From NCBI GenBank assembly GCA_017547175.1, contig JAFYQI010000010.1, positions 1 to 64,000 of the forward strand: 64,000 nucleotides of DNA. The letters run 5' to 3'. This document shows, piece by piece, positions 17,281 through 27,389 of the stretch. The notes beneath the pieces were generated by a model. That model saw only the letters and a program-made list of their open reading frames with translations, made no database searches and was not told where the DNA came from. Both the position numbers and the translations under genes were made by a program. The DNA comes from Alistipes sp. GTDB taxonomy: Bacteria; Bacteroidota; Bacteroidia; Bacteroidales; Rikenellaceae. How positions within the stretch are numbered: the first letter of the stretch is position 1; every line of letters starts with the position of its first letter.

Positions 17281-18357
17281 ATGAGTAAAGGTTTTACAAA
17301 AAGGGAGATAACCGGTAGTATTCTGCTACTTACCGCTGCAGCGCTGCTTGCGTTTCTCGTTCGGCATGCCGAGCTACGCACTGCCGAGGAGAGGGCGCAG
17401 ACAGTCTCCATCAGCCCGACCACAACGATCGCGGAGGAGATACAGACCGAACTACGCCCCTTCGACCCCAATACGGCCGATTACGAACTCTTGCGCAGCC
17501 TCGGCATGAGCCGCCAAGAGGCCGTTTCGCTGCTCAAATTTCGCGCATCGGGCAAGGTTTTCCGCATTGCCGAAGATGTGGCCCTCTGCTACGGCATCTC
17601 GGATTCGGCCTATCGGGGTTTGGCTCCCTATATAATAATAGGTGAGGAGTTCCGCATCAAGCGTTCGACATACACCGAACAACACAACCAAGCCGCATCG
17701 CGCGAAGAGATCGTCGTCATCGACCCCACTCCGTTTCGCATCGACACGGTTACAGCAGCTTATCTGCGTGCCATCGGTGCCTTCACCAAGCGCCAAGCCG
17801 AGGCATTCATCCGCTGGCGCGATCGGAGCGGATTTCGTGACATGGAGGAGGTGCGCGCCTGCTATGTGGTGGACGACTCGGTCGCCACAGCCTTGGAGCC
17901 ATATATCCTCTTTCCTGAACGTGACCTCTCGCCCTACGAAGCACCCATTGATCTCAATCGAGCCGACTCGGCGCAGCTGGTCCGCGTAGTCGGAATAGGC
18001 CCGAAGAGCGCCATGGAGATCCTCCGCTACCGCGAACGGCTCGGCGGATTCCTGCGCGTGGAGCAATTAGCCGAAGTGAAAGGGGTCACAGAGGCCAATT
18101 ATGAGAAAATTTTGCAACAAATTTGCTGCAAAGCCGATGAAATTCGAAAAATAGATATTAACTTTGCAACCCCAAGCGAGTTAGACCACCCGTACATCGG
18201 GCCGCAACTCGTAAGGAAGCTTATTAAACACAGACAGTTGAAAGGAGGTTGGACCTGCACACAAGAGTTAGTTGAACAACATATATTGACCAAAGAGGAG
18301 GCCGAAAGGCTCGATCCGTACCTGGTCTTTGGTGTGCAAAAGGCAACATCCGAATAA
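17281..18357 (+). CDS. Membrane-anchored helix-hairpin-helix (ComEA-like) protein
   Basis: 358 residues. One N-terminal transmembrane segment (residues ~11-27) and then four helix-hairpin-helix units of ComEA type: around FDPNTADYELLRSLG, a second near TAAYLRAIGAF, a third at IDLNRADSAQLVRVVGIGPKSA, and a fourth at IDINFATPSELDHPYIGPQLV. ComEA-like domains bind DNA in the envelope during uptake; multi-HhH proteins of this length are common in Bacteroidetes with unclear function. rpsU follows after 91 bp without an obvious promoter, so read-through is possible. Confidence 0.85.
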   Translation: MSKGFTKREITGSILLLTAAALLAFLVRHAELRTAEERAQTVSISPTTTIAEEIQTELRPFDPNTADYELLRSLGMSRQEAVSLLKFRASGKVFRIAEDVALCYGISDSAYRGLAPYIIIGEEFRIKRSTYTEQHNQAASREEIVVIDPTPFRIDTVTAAYLRAIGAFTKRQAEAFIRWRDRSGFRDMEEVRACYVVDDSVATALEPYILFPERDLSPYEAPIDLNRADSAQLVRVVGIGPKSAMEILRYRERLGGFLRVEQLAEVKGVTEANYEKILQQICCKADEIRKIDINFATPSELDHPYIGPQLVRKLIKHRQLKGGWTCTQELVEQHILTKEEAERLDPYLVFGVQKATSE

Positions 18358-18448
18358 GCATAACCCCCAACGGCGCAAGCTACCGTGCCCACCAAGAGGA
18401 GCAACAAAAAACAAATTGATTTAACAAAACAAAAAAAAGAATACAACT

Positions 18449-18640
18449 ATGATTATCACGACTGTAAAGGAGGGCGAAAACATCGAGCGCGCCCTGAAGA
18501 AGTTTAAGCGTAAGTACGAGCGCACGGGCGTTCTGAAGGAGCTGCGTCGCCGTCAGTTCTTCAACAAGCCCTCGATGGTAAAGCGTGCCAACAAGATGCG
18601 TGCCATCTATGTTCAGCACACCTACCACCTGGATGACTAA
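18449..18640 (+). CDS. rpsU: 30S ribosomal protein bS21
   Basis: 63 residues, basic, with the typical RALKKFKRKYERTGVL core and RRRQFF segment. In Bacteroidia bS21 helps hide the 16S anti-Shine-Dalgarno tail, which fits the lack of Shine-Dalgarno sequences in this window. I see no Shine-Dalgarno within 15 nt of this ATG either; the nearest purine-rich GAGGAG is about 50 nt upstream. A strong terminator follows at 18657. Confidence 0.97.
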   Translation: MIITTVKEGENIERALKKFKRKYERTGVLKELRRRQFFNKPSMVKRANKMRAIYVQHTYHLDD

Positions 18641-18656
18641 TCAATAGTCAAACAAT

Positions 18657-18695
18657 AAAAAGCCTCAATCCGACGGATTGGGGCTTTTGTTTTTT
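18657..18695 (+). terminator. rpsU terminator
   Basis: Fourteen-base arms AAAAGCCTCAATCC/GGATTGGGGCTTTT with GAC loop and one G-T wobble, followed by a T7 run. Confidence 0.9.
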
Positions 18696-18733
18696 TGGGG
18701 ACGATCGAAACTATTACCCCTTATATAGATAGC

Positions 18734-18767
18734 AAAAAGGGTTGTTCCGTTTGGGACAACCCTTTTT
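18734..18767. terminator. Second hairpin downstream of rpsU
   Basis: Near-perfect 15-bp stem AAAAAGGGTTGTTCC/GGGACAACCCTTTTT. The stretch 18768-18929 that follows carries two more short hairpins (GGTTGCTC...GAGCAACC at 18896-18917) and no gene. Confidence 0.65.
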
Positions 18768-18929
18768 CTATCAGATAGTGGATGATGTGCCGATTTTTAG
18801 ACATAAAAAAAGAAGGCCACCATTGCGAATGACCTTCCATAATCAACCTTGGAGAAGTTGTATGACGAGGCGAATTCAAGGCAAAAAAAGAAGAAGGTTG
18901 CTCATATAGAGCAACCTCCCACTTCGCAG

Positions 18930-19053
18930 GCAAAAGTTCATATCCGAGGTTGTTGTTAGGCTTGCATAGGGGCGAAAACCGCAGCATACTATACGTATGT
19001 GAGGATTTTCGCCCCGAGCGTAACGACAAAACAGCTCAGATTGGGACTTTTGC
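18930..19053. repeat. 124-bp imperfect palindrome at the end of the methylmalonyl-CoA mutase gene
   Basis: The arms begin GCAAAAGT and end ACTTTTGC and converge on CATACTATACGTATG near 18992. Roughly two thirds of positions pair across about 60 bp per arm, with the best block GGGGCGAAAA / TTTTCGCCCC. It ends 2 bp past the mutase stop codon (minus strand), so it would fold at the end of that transcript. Size and form suggest a MITE- or REP-like element. Confidence 0.7.
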
Positions 19054-19055
19054 TA

Positions 19056-21191
19056 TTACTCCTCCGAAAGGATCTCCAGCATCTTAATCGCCGCCGTGGC
19101 AATCTTCGTACCGGGGCCGAAGATAGCTGCAGCGCCGTCACGATAGAGCTGATCGTAGTCCTGGGCAGGAATTACACCACCTACAACCACGATGATATCC
19201 TCGCGACCGAGCTTCTTGAGCTCCTCGATGATCTGCGGAACGAGCGTGAGGTGACCTGCGGCCAGCGACGATACGCCGACAACGTGTACGTCATTCTCAA
19301 CTGCCTGCTTAGCAGCCTCTGCGGGCGTCTGGAAGAGCGGACCCATATCGACGTCGAAACCGATATCGGCATAACCCGTAGCTACGACCTTAGCACCGCG
19401 GTCGTGACCATCCTGACCCAACTTTGCAATCATGATGCGGGGCTGGCGACCCTCCTTCTTAGCAAACTCGGCGCACATCTGCTTAGCGCGCTCGAACGAC
19501 TCATCGTTTTTCACTGCTGAACTATAAACACCCGAAATGGAACGAATAACAGCCTTATAGCGGCCAACTACTACCTCGCAAGCATCCGAGATCTCACCCA
19601 GCGTAGCGCGAACCTTAGCGGCCTCAACAGCCAGCTCGAGGAGGTTACCCTCACCCGTCTTCACGCACTCGGTGATGGCGGCCAGTGCCTTATCTACAGC
19701 AGCTTGGTCACGGTTGGCGCGCAACTCCTGCAGACGCTTAACCTGGCTCTCGCGAACAGCCGTGTTATCTACGGCGAGGATGTCGATCGGAGCCTCCTTC
19801 TCAAGGCGGTACTCGTTCAGACCGATGATCTTCTGCTCACCCGAGTCGATACGAGCCTGCGTGCGGGCAGCAGCCTCCTCGATACGCATCTTGGGAATAC
19901 CCGTCTCGATAGCCTTGGCCATACCGCCGAGCTTCTCAACCTCCTGGATGTGCTCCCAAGCCTTGTGTGCGATCTCCTGCGTGAGCGACTCTACGTAGTA
20001 CGAACCTGCCCAAGGATCCACCTGACGGCATACCGAGGTTTCCTCCTGGATGTAGATCTGCGTGTTACGTGCAATACGTGCCGAGAAGTCGGTCGGCAAG
20101 GCGATAGCCTCATCGAGGGCGTTCGTGTGCAGCGACTGCGTGTGACCCAGCGCGGCACCCATAGCCTCGATAGCCGTACGAGCCACGTTGTTGAAGGGAT
20201 CCTGCTCCGTAAGCGACCAACCCGAGGTCTGCGAGTGAGTACGCAGGGCCAGCGACTTGGGATTCTTCGGATCGAACTGCTTCACGATCTTGGCCCAGAG
20301 CATACGAGCAGCACGCATCTTGGCGATCTCCATGAAGTGATTCATACCGATAGCCCAGAAGAACGACAGACGGGGTGCGAAAGCATCTACCGACATACCG
20401 GCGTTGATACCGGCGCGGAGGTACTCCAGACCGTCGGCCAGCGTGTAAGCCAGCTCGATGTCGGCCGTAGCACCGGCCTCCTGCATGTGGTAACCCGAAA
20501 TCGAGATCGAGTTGAACTTGGGCATATTCTTCGAGGTGTACTCAAAGATATCTGCAATAATACGCATCGAGAACTCGGGCGGATAGATATAGGTGTTACG
20601 CACCATGAACTCCTTGAGGATATCGTTCTGGATCGTACCAGCAAGTTGGTCGAGCGTAGCACCCTGCTCCAGACCGGTCACGATGTAGAAGGCCAAAACG
20701 GGCAGTACGGCACCGTTCATGGTCATCGACACCGACATACGATCGAGCGGAATACCGTTGAAGAGGACCTTCATATCCTCCACCGAGCAGATCGACACAC
20801 CAGCCTTACCTACGTCACCTACCACGCGCGGGTGGTCGGCGTCGTAACCGCGGTGCGTAGCCAGGTCAAAGGCAACCGACAGACCCTTCTGACCGGCAGC
20901 CAGGTTGCGGCGATAGAAGGCATTCGATTCCTCAGCAGTCGAGAAACCGGCATACTGACGGATCGTCCAGGGACGCATTACATACATCGTCGAGTAGGGA
21001 CCACGCAGGAAGGGGGCAACGCCTGCAGCATAGTTCAGGTGCTCCATACCTGCCAAATCCTCAGCCGTATACATACCCTTCACGGGAATCTGCTCGGCCG
21101 TGATCCACGGCTGCTTCTCCTCGCAGCCCTTCTGGGCGCAGCACTCCTGGGCAGCACCCGTATATTTCAGTTCCGAAAATTTAGCTCTCAT
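19056..21191 (-). CDS. mutB: Methylmalonyl-CoA mutase large (catalytic) subunit
   Basis: 711 residues. The N-terminal TIM barrel binds the CoA substrate ([43 protein letters not shown]) and the C-terminal ~130 residues are a B12-binding domain with the ligand motif DGHDRG. The enzyme interconverts succinyl-CoA and (R)-methylmalonyl-CoA with adenosylcobalamin, here most likely towards propionate. The small subunit gene lies 2 bp upstream. No B12 riboswitch motif was seen before the operon. Confidence 0.97.
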   Translation of the reverse strand: MRAKFSELKYTGAAQECCAQKGCEEKQPWITAEQIPVKGMYTAEDLAGMEHLNYAAGVAPFLRGPYSTMYVMRPWTIRQYAGFSTAEESNAFYRRNLAAGQKGLSVAFDLATHRGYDADHPRVVGDVGKAGVSICSVEDMKVLFNGIPLDRMSVSMTMNGAVLPVLAFYIVTGLEQGATLDQLAGTIQNDILKEFMVRNTYIYPPEFSMRIIADIFEYTSKNMPKFNSISISGYHMQEAGATADIELAYTLADGLEYLRAGINAGMSVDAFAPRLSFFWAIGMNHFMEIAKMRAARMLWAKIVKQFDPKNPKSLALRTHSQTSGWSLTEQDPFNNVARTAIEAMGAALGHTQSLHTNALDEAIALPTDFSARIARNTQIYIQEETSVCRQVDPWAGSYYVESLTQEIAHKAWEHIQEVEKLGGMAKAIETGIPKMRIEEAAARTQARIDSGEQKIIGLNEYRLEKEAPIDILAVDNTAVRESQVKRLQELRANRDQAAVDKALAAITECVKTGEGNLLELAVEAAKVRATLGEISDACEVVVGRYKAVIRSISGVYSSAVKNDESFERAKQMCAEFAKKEGRQPRIMIAKLGQDGHDRGAKVVATGYADIGFDVDMGPLFQTPAEAAKQAVENDVHVVGVSSLAAGHLTLVPQIIEELKKLGREDIIVVVGGVIPAQDYDQLYRDGAAAIFGPGTKIATAAIKMLEILSEE

Positions 21192-21193
21192 AA

Positions 21194-23011
21194 TTAGATT
21201 CCCATCTCTTTAAGGTAGAACTTCAGTGTCTCGAGCACGTTCGACTTCACGTTGATGAAGTTCGTAATGCCCTGTGCCTCCAACTCGGGGGTGCAAGCGG
21301 GAGCACCGGCAACCACCAGAATTGCCTTGCCGCCCAGCAGCTCCTTCACCTTGGGGGCTACCTCGGCGTAGTCGTCGTCCGAAGCGCAAACAACCACGAT
21401 CTCGGCCTTCGAAGCCAAAGCGGCCTCTACGCCCTCCTCAACCGACTTGAAGAAGGTGTTATCCTCAACACGGATACCGGCGCAAGCGAAGAAGTTGCAC
21501 GAGAACTGGGCGCGAGCGCGAGCCATACCCAGCGAACCGCAGGTCAGCATGAAAGCCTTAGGCTGCTTGCCCGAGCGATCCACCTCCAGACGCATCTTCT
21601 CGAATGCCATGGCACCACGGTAGGCGTTCAGCACGTTACCCTCCTTCAGGTCGCGCTCAACCGACTCCATCGTGATCTCCTCACCAGCAACCTCCGTGAA
21701 GTTGGGGAACTGGTTAGCACCCAACAGGATCTGACGGCGCGTAGCGATATTATTCTCCTTCAGCGTAGCCGAAGCCTCAACCTTCTCCTTCACGAAACCG
21801 GCCTCGTAAGCAGCTACATAGCCACCCTTCTCCTCAACCTCGAGGAAGAGCTTCCATGCCTCCTCGGCGATCGACTTCGTCAGGTTCTCGATGTAGTACG
21901 AACCACCGGCGGGGTCAACCACCTGGTCGAAGTGCGACTCATGCTTGAGCAGCAACTCAACGTTGCGAGCGATGCGCTTCGAGAACTCATCGGGCTCAGC
22001 ATATACGGCGTTGAAGGGAAGTACCTCCAACGAGTTTACTCCGGCGATCGTGGCCGACATAGCCTCGGTCGTACCGCGGAGCATGTTTACATAGGGGTCA
22101 TAAACGCTCTGGTTCCAGCGCGAGGTCTCGGCGTGAACGTACATCTTGGCAGCGCACTCCTTCTCAGGAGCGTAGCCCTTCACGATGTTGGCCCACAACA
22201 TACGACCGGCACGGAACTTGGCGATCTCCATGAAATAGTTCGACGATACGCTGAACGTAAAGCGAATCGAGCGAGCAGCGTCGTCAGCCGACACACCGGC
22301 ATCGGTCAAACGTGCCATGTACTCCTGACCGGCAGCCAGGGCGAAACCCAGCTCCTCGACGATCGTCGAACCAGCGTTACCAAACACGCGAGCGTTAACC
22401 GTGATGGGACGCACGTGCTTGTACTTGGCACACTTCTTCACCAGCTCTACAACAGCATCGTTGCAGCACGAACAAACGGCACCCTTCGTAGCCATGCCCT
22501 TCACAACGGGGTCAGCCGAGAAAGCGATGTGAGCATCCTCGATACCCTCCTTCTCCAACTTGGCCAGCACCAGGTCAGCCACCTCCACGCAGAAGGTCAG
22601 CTCAACGGCAGGAATAACGATGCCGGCAAGCAGCTGATCCAGCGACTCAGCCGTCAACTCTACACCGCAGGTGCAGAAGCCAAGCGAATCAACGCCCGAA
22701 GAGAGCAACTTGAGGGCCTCGGCATTTGCCTCGGCAACCTCCTTAACAACCACCGTCTGGTGGATACGCCACTCGTTGTTGGCGCGCGTTCCGCGTACAT
22801 AGGGGAACTCACCTGCCTTCGATTGCAGGAACTCAATGCCCTCGAGGTTCTCGGCACGGTAATACGGCTTGAGGTTGAAACCCTCGCCCGTACGCCATAC
22901 CAGCTTACGCTCGTAGTCGGCACCCTTGAGGTCAGCTGAGATCACCTCCTCCCACTTCTCGGTCGGAACCGCGGGGAACTCGGCGAACAGCTTTTCGGTA
23001 AGATTTGCCAT
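21194..23011 (-). CDS. mutA: Methylmalonyl-CoA mutase small subunit
   Basis: 605 residues, homologous to the large subunit but without the DxHxxG cobalamin ligand in its C-terminal domain ([14 protein letters not shown] region instead), as expected for the non-catalytic partner of the heterodimer. First gene of a two-gene operon. A -7-like TATCTTTA on the minus strand at 23067-23074 is a weak promoter candidate. Confidence 0.96.
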   Translation of the reverse strand: MANLTEKLFAEFPAVPTEKWEEVISADLKGADYERKLVWRTGEGFNLKPYYRAENLEGIEFLQSKAGEFPYVRGTRANNEWRIHQTVVVKEVAEANAEALKLLSSGVDSLGFCTCGVELTAESLDQLLAGIVIPAVELTFCVEVADLVLAKLEKEGIEDAHIAFSADPVVKGMATKGAVCSCCNDAVVELVKKCAKYKHVRPITVNARVFGNAGSTIVEELGFALAAGQEYMARLTDAGVSADDAARSIRFTFSVSSNYFMEIAKFRAGRMLWANIVKGYAPEKECAAKMYVHAETSRWNQSVYDPYVNMLRGTTEAMSATIAGVNSLEVLPFNAVYAEPDEFSKRIARNVELLLKHESHFDQVVDPAGGSYYIENLTKSIAEEAWKLFLEVEEKGGYVAAYEAGFVKEKVEASATLKENNIATRRQILLGANQFPNFTEVAGEEITMESVERDLKEGNVLNAYRGAMAFEKMRLEVDRSGKQPKAFMLTCGSLGMARARAQFSCNFFACAGIRVEDNTFFKSVEEGVEAALASKAEIVVVCASDDDYAEVAPKVKELLGGKAILVVAGAPACTPELEAQGITNFINVKSNVLETLKFYLKEMGI

Positions 23012-23466
23012 AACTGTTTTTTAGTTAATTATGATTAATTGATATAGCTTGTCTTAAATAGGCGCGTAAAGATACACATTATTCGACAAAGAACGAAACT
23101 TTTTGTTAATTTTCTAACAACAGTGCATAAAAAGGGGCAGGACAAAGATCACGGCGCCCATTAATGCATAGAAGCAATGGACAAATTCCGACTCCGCCAA
23201 CCACGGATTTTACGACACTCTCCTCCCTCCTAAATCACACGCCTTTTAGAATAATTTTACACGATATCACCTGAATTTTACTAAACATCACAAAAGAGCG
23301 TTTTTCAAGCAGACCGCAAGAATTTTAGCCATATTTTCGAAAAACAACCCACTTTTTCAGCCGCACACCCCAATTTTCAACCTATTTTTCGAGAAAAAAC
23401 ACCATTTTTTACAACCCTAGTCGAATTTTTACACTTTTTACGAGTACGACAAATCCGAAAAATAAT
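23012..23466. other. AT-rich divergent intergenic region
   Basis: 455 bp between mutA (minus) and glnN (plus). It is clearly richer in A/T than its neighbours, with many short T- and A-tracts, and shows no ORF, tRNA or strong hairpin. It presumably holds both promoters and perhaps nitrogen-responsive sites for glnN, but no operator could be recognised. Confidence 0.6.
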
Positions 23467-23474
23467 TACCTTTG
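23467..23474 (+). promoter_or_regulatory. -7 box of glnN
   Basis: TACCTTTG, 24 nt before the ATG at 23499. This rules out the in-frame start at 23472, which would lie inside the box. No TTG at -33. Confidence 0.55.
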
Positions 23475-23498
23475 CGGAAAGAACTAAAATCAAACACG

Positions 23499-25682
23499 AT
23501 GACATCTTTACTGCGATTCAAGATGGTCGATGCAGCCATCAACCACAACGCCCTCGAGGTCGAAACTCCGTCGGGACGTCCGTCGGATTATTTCGGCGCC
23601 AAAGTTTTTGGCCGCGAAGCCATGCGCAAATACCTCGACAAGAAGACCTACGAAGCCCTCGCCGACACGATGGCCAATGGCACGCCCCTCAAACGTGAGG
23701 TGGCAGACTCGATTGCCGCCGGCATGCGTCAATGGGCCTTGGAGCATGGAGCCGACCACTATACCCACTGGTTCCAGCCCCTCACCGGCGGTACGGCCGA
23801 GAAGCACGACGCCTTTGCCCATCCCGACGGCTTCGGTGGTGTGATCGAAGAGTTCTCGGGCAAACTCCTGGCGCAGCAGGAGCCGGATGCATCGTCGTTC
23901 CCCAACGGCGGTATCCGCAACACCTTTGAAGCACGTGGTTATTCGGCTTGGGATCCCGCGTCGCCCGCATTCATCGTCGATACCACCCTCTGTATCCCGA
24001 CCGTCTTTATTGCCTATACAGGTGAGGCCCTTGATTACAAAGTGCCTCTACTGCGTTCGATCTCGGCCGTTGACAAAGCTGCTACGGAAGTATGTCGTTT
24101 CTTCGACCGTTCGGTGGAGAAGGTTTATACCTATTTAGGATGGGAGCAGGAGTATTTTCTGGTCGATGAGAGCCTTTGGGCAGCACGTCCCGATCTGATG
24201 CTCACGGGTCGCACGATGATGGGACACGAATCGGCCAAGAACCAGCAGCTCGAGGACCACTATTTCGGCGCCATTCCTACGCGCGTAATCGCCTTCATGA
24301 AGGAGTTGGAGTATGAGTGTCTGAAGCTCGGTATCCCCGTCAAGACCCGCCATAACGAGGTAGCGCCCAATCAGTTTGAGTTTGCACCCGTCTACGAGGA
24401 GGCCAACTTGGCCAATGACCACAACCAGTTGCTCATGACAGTCATGGACAAGATCGCTCGTCGCCATAAGTTCCGCGTACTGCTGCACGAAAAGCCCTTC
24501 AAGGGGATCAACGGATCGGGTAAGCACAACAACTGGTCACTCGGCACCGACACGGGCGTCAATCTGATGGGACCCGGCAAGACTGCCACCGAGAATCTGC
24601 AGTTCATCACCTTCCTCGTAAATACGATTTCGGCCGTTCACAAGCACAACGGCCTGCTCAAGGCTGCCATCATGAGCGCCACGAACGCCCACCGACTTGG
24701 TGCCAACGAGGCTCCGCCGGCCATCATTTCGACCTTCCTCGGCACACAGGTATCGGCCGTATTGGACAAATTGGCCGATTCGAAGAGCGACAGCGCCATC
24801 CGTTTCGACGCCAAGGGGGTCTTCAAGATGAGCGGAATCTCGCACATTCCGACCCTGCTGCTCGACAACACCGACCGCAACCGCACCTCACCCTTTGCCT
24901 TTACGGGTAACCGCTTCGAGTTCCGAGCAGCGGGTGCATCCGACAACTGCGCCGAGGCGATTATCACCCTCAATACGATTTTGGCCGATGAGTTGACTTC
25001 GTTTAAGGCCGAGGTTGATCAGAAAATCGAATCAGGCATCAAGAAGGAGAAGGCCATCTACGAGGTATTGAAGCGCAAGATCAACGAGTCGCGCGCCATC
25101 CGTTTTGACGGCAACGGCTATTCGGAGGCCTGGAAAGAGGAGGCCAAACGTCGCGGACTCGACTGCGAGACCTCGGCACCGCTCCTCTTCGACCACTATC
25201 TCACCCCTGAGACCATCTCGCTTTTCGACCGCACAGGCGTCTACTCGCAGGTTGAATTGGAGGCTCGCACCGAGGTAAAGTGGGAGACCTATGTCAAGAA
25301 AATCCAGATTGAGGGTCGCGTTTTGGGAGATTTGGTGATGAATCAGATCGTACCTACCGCTTCGCGCTACGAGGCGACGCTGCTCGACAAGGTGTATAAG
25401 ATGTTGCAAATCGGTTCGGGCCTGAATGCCGATGCCGACATTGCCCTCATTAAACGTATCCAGGACCACACGGCCGAGATCGTACGCCTCGCCGAAGAGT
25501 TGGTCGAGGCACGCAAAAAGGCAAACCGCATCGAAGACATGCGACTGAAGGCGATCGCATACCACGACACAGTCGAGATCTACTTCGAGCAGATTCGTCT
25601 CCACGTCGACAAACTGGAGGAGATTGTCGATGATCAGATCTGGCCGTTGCCGAAGTACCGCGAGTTATTGTTCCTGCGCTAA
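23499..25682 (+). CDS. glnN: Glutamine synthetase type III
   Basis: 727 residues, the usual length for GSIII. It makes glutamine from glutamate, ammonia and ATP as a dodecamer in the cytoplasm. Family features: N-terminal GSIII-specific domain with WFQPLTGGTAEKHD, the KTRHNEVAPNQFEFAPVYEE block, the ATP-site KGINGSGKHNNWSLGTD, and the FRAAGASDNCAEA region. This is the dominant glutamine synthetase in Bacteroidetes. The start at 23499 is fixed by the -7 box. Confidence 0.96.
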   Translation: MTSLLRFKMVDAAINHNALEVETPSGRPSDYFGAKVFGREAMRKYLDKKTYEALADTMANGTPLKREVADSIAAGMRQWALEHGADHYTHWFQPLTGGTAEKHDAFAHPDGFGGVIEEFSGKLLAQQEPDASSFPNGGIRNTFEARGYSAWDPASPAFIVDTTLCIPTVFIAYTGEALDYKVPLLRSISAVDKAATEVCRFFDRSVEKVYTYLGWEQEYFLVDESLWAARPDLMLTGRTMMGHESAKNQQLEDHYFGAIPTRVIAFMKELEYECLKLGIPVKTRHNEVAPNQFEFAPVYEEANLANDHNQLLMTVMDKIARRHKFRVLLHEKPFKGINGSGKHNNWSLGTDTGVNLMGPGKTATENLQFITFLVNTISAVHKHNGLLKAAIMSATNAHRLGANEAPPAIISTFLGTQVSAVLDKLADSKSDSAIRFDAKGVFKMSGISHIPTLLLDNTDRNRTSPFAFTGNRFEFRAAGASDNCAEAIITLNTILADELTSFKAEVDQKIESGIKKEKAIYEVLKRKINESRAIRFDGNGYSEAWKEEAKRRGLDCETSAPLLFDHYLTPETISLFDRTGVYSQVELEARTEVKWETYVKKIQIEGRVLGDLVMNQIVPTASRYEATLLDKVYKMLQIGSGLNADADIALIKRIQDHTAEIVRLAEELVEARKKANRIEDMRLKAIAYHDTVEIYFEQIRLHVDKLEEIVDDQIWPLPKYRELLFLR

Positions 25683-25714
25683 AAGAATCACCAACACTTT
25701 CTAACAACCACACC

Positions 25715-27283
25715 ATGAAACGCAACCTACTTTTGCTCCTAGCGGCTCTGCTTTGCGGAGTCGCTACGGCGCAGGTTCACATCCCTACCCGTAACGAGGT
25801 GGGTGCCGCAGCCTGTCCCGAAACCATTGCGCCCATCGAGGCCCCCTTCTTCATGCCCGAGATGGTACGCCCCACCTTCCCCGACTACACAACTCGTGTC
25901 GCCTGCCCTACCGATGGCAGCATGGCTACGCGCGCCATTCAGAAGGCCATCGACCAAACCTCAAAGCGAGGTGGCGGTCGCGTGGTTGTTCCTGCCGGCC
26001 ATTGGCACACAGGACGCATCATCCTGAAGAGCAACGTGGACCTACACCTGGAAGAGGGTTGCGAGCTGCACTTCAGCGGCGAGATCGAGGATTACCTGCC
26101 GGCAGTCCACACCACCAACGAGGGTGTCGAGATCATGTCGCTTGGTGCCTGCGTCTATGCATGTAACGCCGAGAACATTGCACTCACGGGTAAGGGACGA
26201 CTCATCGGTCCCAAATCGGGATCGATCAAAGAGCGTCAGGTGAGCTTTGCCGTCGAGAAGATCGACATCAACACCCCCGTCGAGGAGCGCATCTACGACG
26301 GCAGAAAAGGAGGCGAAGTCTTCCTGCCCACCTTCTTCGGCCCGATCAACTGCAAAAAGGTCTTTTTAGAGGGTGTTAGCTTCGAGCAAGGCTTCTTCTG
26401 GAACATTGCACCGGTCTATTGCGAGGAGCTGATCATCCGCGGCGTAGAGGTCGAATCGGTAGGCATTCCGCGCGGAGACGGTGTGGATATCACTTGCTGC
26501 AAATATGTCTTGATCGAGTACTCGACCATGGCCTGCGGCGATGACAATTTCGCCATGAAAGGTGGCCGCAACGAATATGGCGAGGCGATTGGCCGTGCAT
26601 CAGAGAACATCGTGATGCGCCACTGCCTCACACTTCGTGGCCACGGAGGTATCACCTGCGGCAGCGAAACGGCCGGTTGGATTCGCAACCTTTATACGCA
26701 TGACTGCGTCTTTGACGGCACCCAGATCGGCATTCGTTTCAAGACCCGTCGTCCGCGTGCCGGGGGTGGCGAGAACCTCACCTATGAGCGTATCCGCATG
26801 CGCACCACCAAGGGGGCCATCGTGTGGGATATGTTGGGCAATCCGGCCTGGATTGGTGAGTTAGCCGCACGTAAACCCGCACAACGTTGGACGAAGCTCA
26901 CACCGGCCTTCCGCGGTATTACGATTCGTGATATCATCGTGGAGGAGTGCCGCGAGCTGATCGACATGAAGTCGATTCCCGAGAGCCCCGTCCGCTACCT
27001 GCAAATCGAGAATCTCACGCTCGACATGCGCAATGCCGCACAAGACCAAAGCGACCCGCGTAACCAAAAGCTGATGTTGCTGCGCGACGTCGAGGGTATG
27101 TCGATGCGCAATTTCCGCATGATCGGAGCCGAGAAACCGCTTATTGAGGTGGTTGATGGCCGTAACCTCATCTTCGAGAATTGGCAGACCGAGGGTATCA
27201 CACCTGAGGTGCGCTTCGAGGGCGATTTGACCAATGACATTCGTTTCTACAACTGCCCCGGATGGGAGCCATTCACACGCTAA
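25715..27283 (+). CDS. Glycoside hydrolase family 28 (polygalacturonase-like)
   Basis: 522 residues with a cleaved signal peptide ([20 protein letters not shown]). The right-handed beta-helix carries the GH28 catalytic set: GDGVD in place of the classic NTDG, CGDDNFAMK with the paired aspartates, RGHGGITCGSE with the histidine, and IRFKT with the Arg-Lys pair. GH28 enzymes hydrolyse galacturonic linkages in pectin and rhamnogalacturonan. It is 32 bp after glnN but functionally unrelated; the deoxysugar genes at 28.8-31.6 kb may belong to the same diet-glycan theme. Confidence 0.92.
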   Translation: MKRNLLLLLAALLCGVATAQVHIPTRNEVGAAACPETIAPIEAPFFMPEMVRPTFPDYTTRVACPTDGSMATRAIQKAIDQTSKRGGGRVVVPAGHWHTGRIILKSNVDLHLEEGCELHFSGEIEDYLPAVHTTNEGVEIMSLGACVYACNAENIALTGKGRLIGPKSGSIKERQVSFAVEKIDINTPVEERIYDGRKGGEVFLPTFFGPINCKKVFLEGVSFEQGFFWNIAPVYCEELIIRGVEVESVGIPRGDGVDITCCKYVLIEYSTMACGDDNFAMKGGRNEYGEAIGRASENIVMRHCLTLRGHGGITCGSETAGWIRNLYTHDCVFDGTQIGIRFKTRRPRAGGGENLTYERIRMRTTKGAIVWDMLGNPAWIGELAARKPAQRWTKLTPAFRGITIRDIIVEECRELIDMKSIPESPVRYLQIENLTLDMRNAAQDQSDPRNQKLMLLRDVEGMSMRNFRMIGAEKPLIEVVDGRNLIFENWQTEGITPEVRFEGDLTNDIRFYNCPGWEPFTR

Positions 27284-27295
27284 ACGACATAAAAA

Positions 27296-27326
27296 CAAAG
27301 GCTGTTCAATACGAACAGCCTTTGTT
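27296..27326. terminator. Terminator after the GH28 gene
   Basis: Perfect 12-bp stem CAAAGGCTGTTC/GAACAGCCTTTG with 5-nt loop, between convergent genes. Confidence 0.8.
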
Positions 27327-27389
27327 GCATAAAAGTCAGAAGGTGTATAACAAGAGCTCTTTCGACATCTACCTGTTAGACAGCTTCGT

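Noticed and set aside
19704..21197. 497-codon plus-strand frame opposite the methylmalonyl-CoA mutase gene
   Set aside because: Antisense shadow; mutB covers the region fully with clear B12 and CoA motifs.
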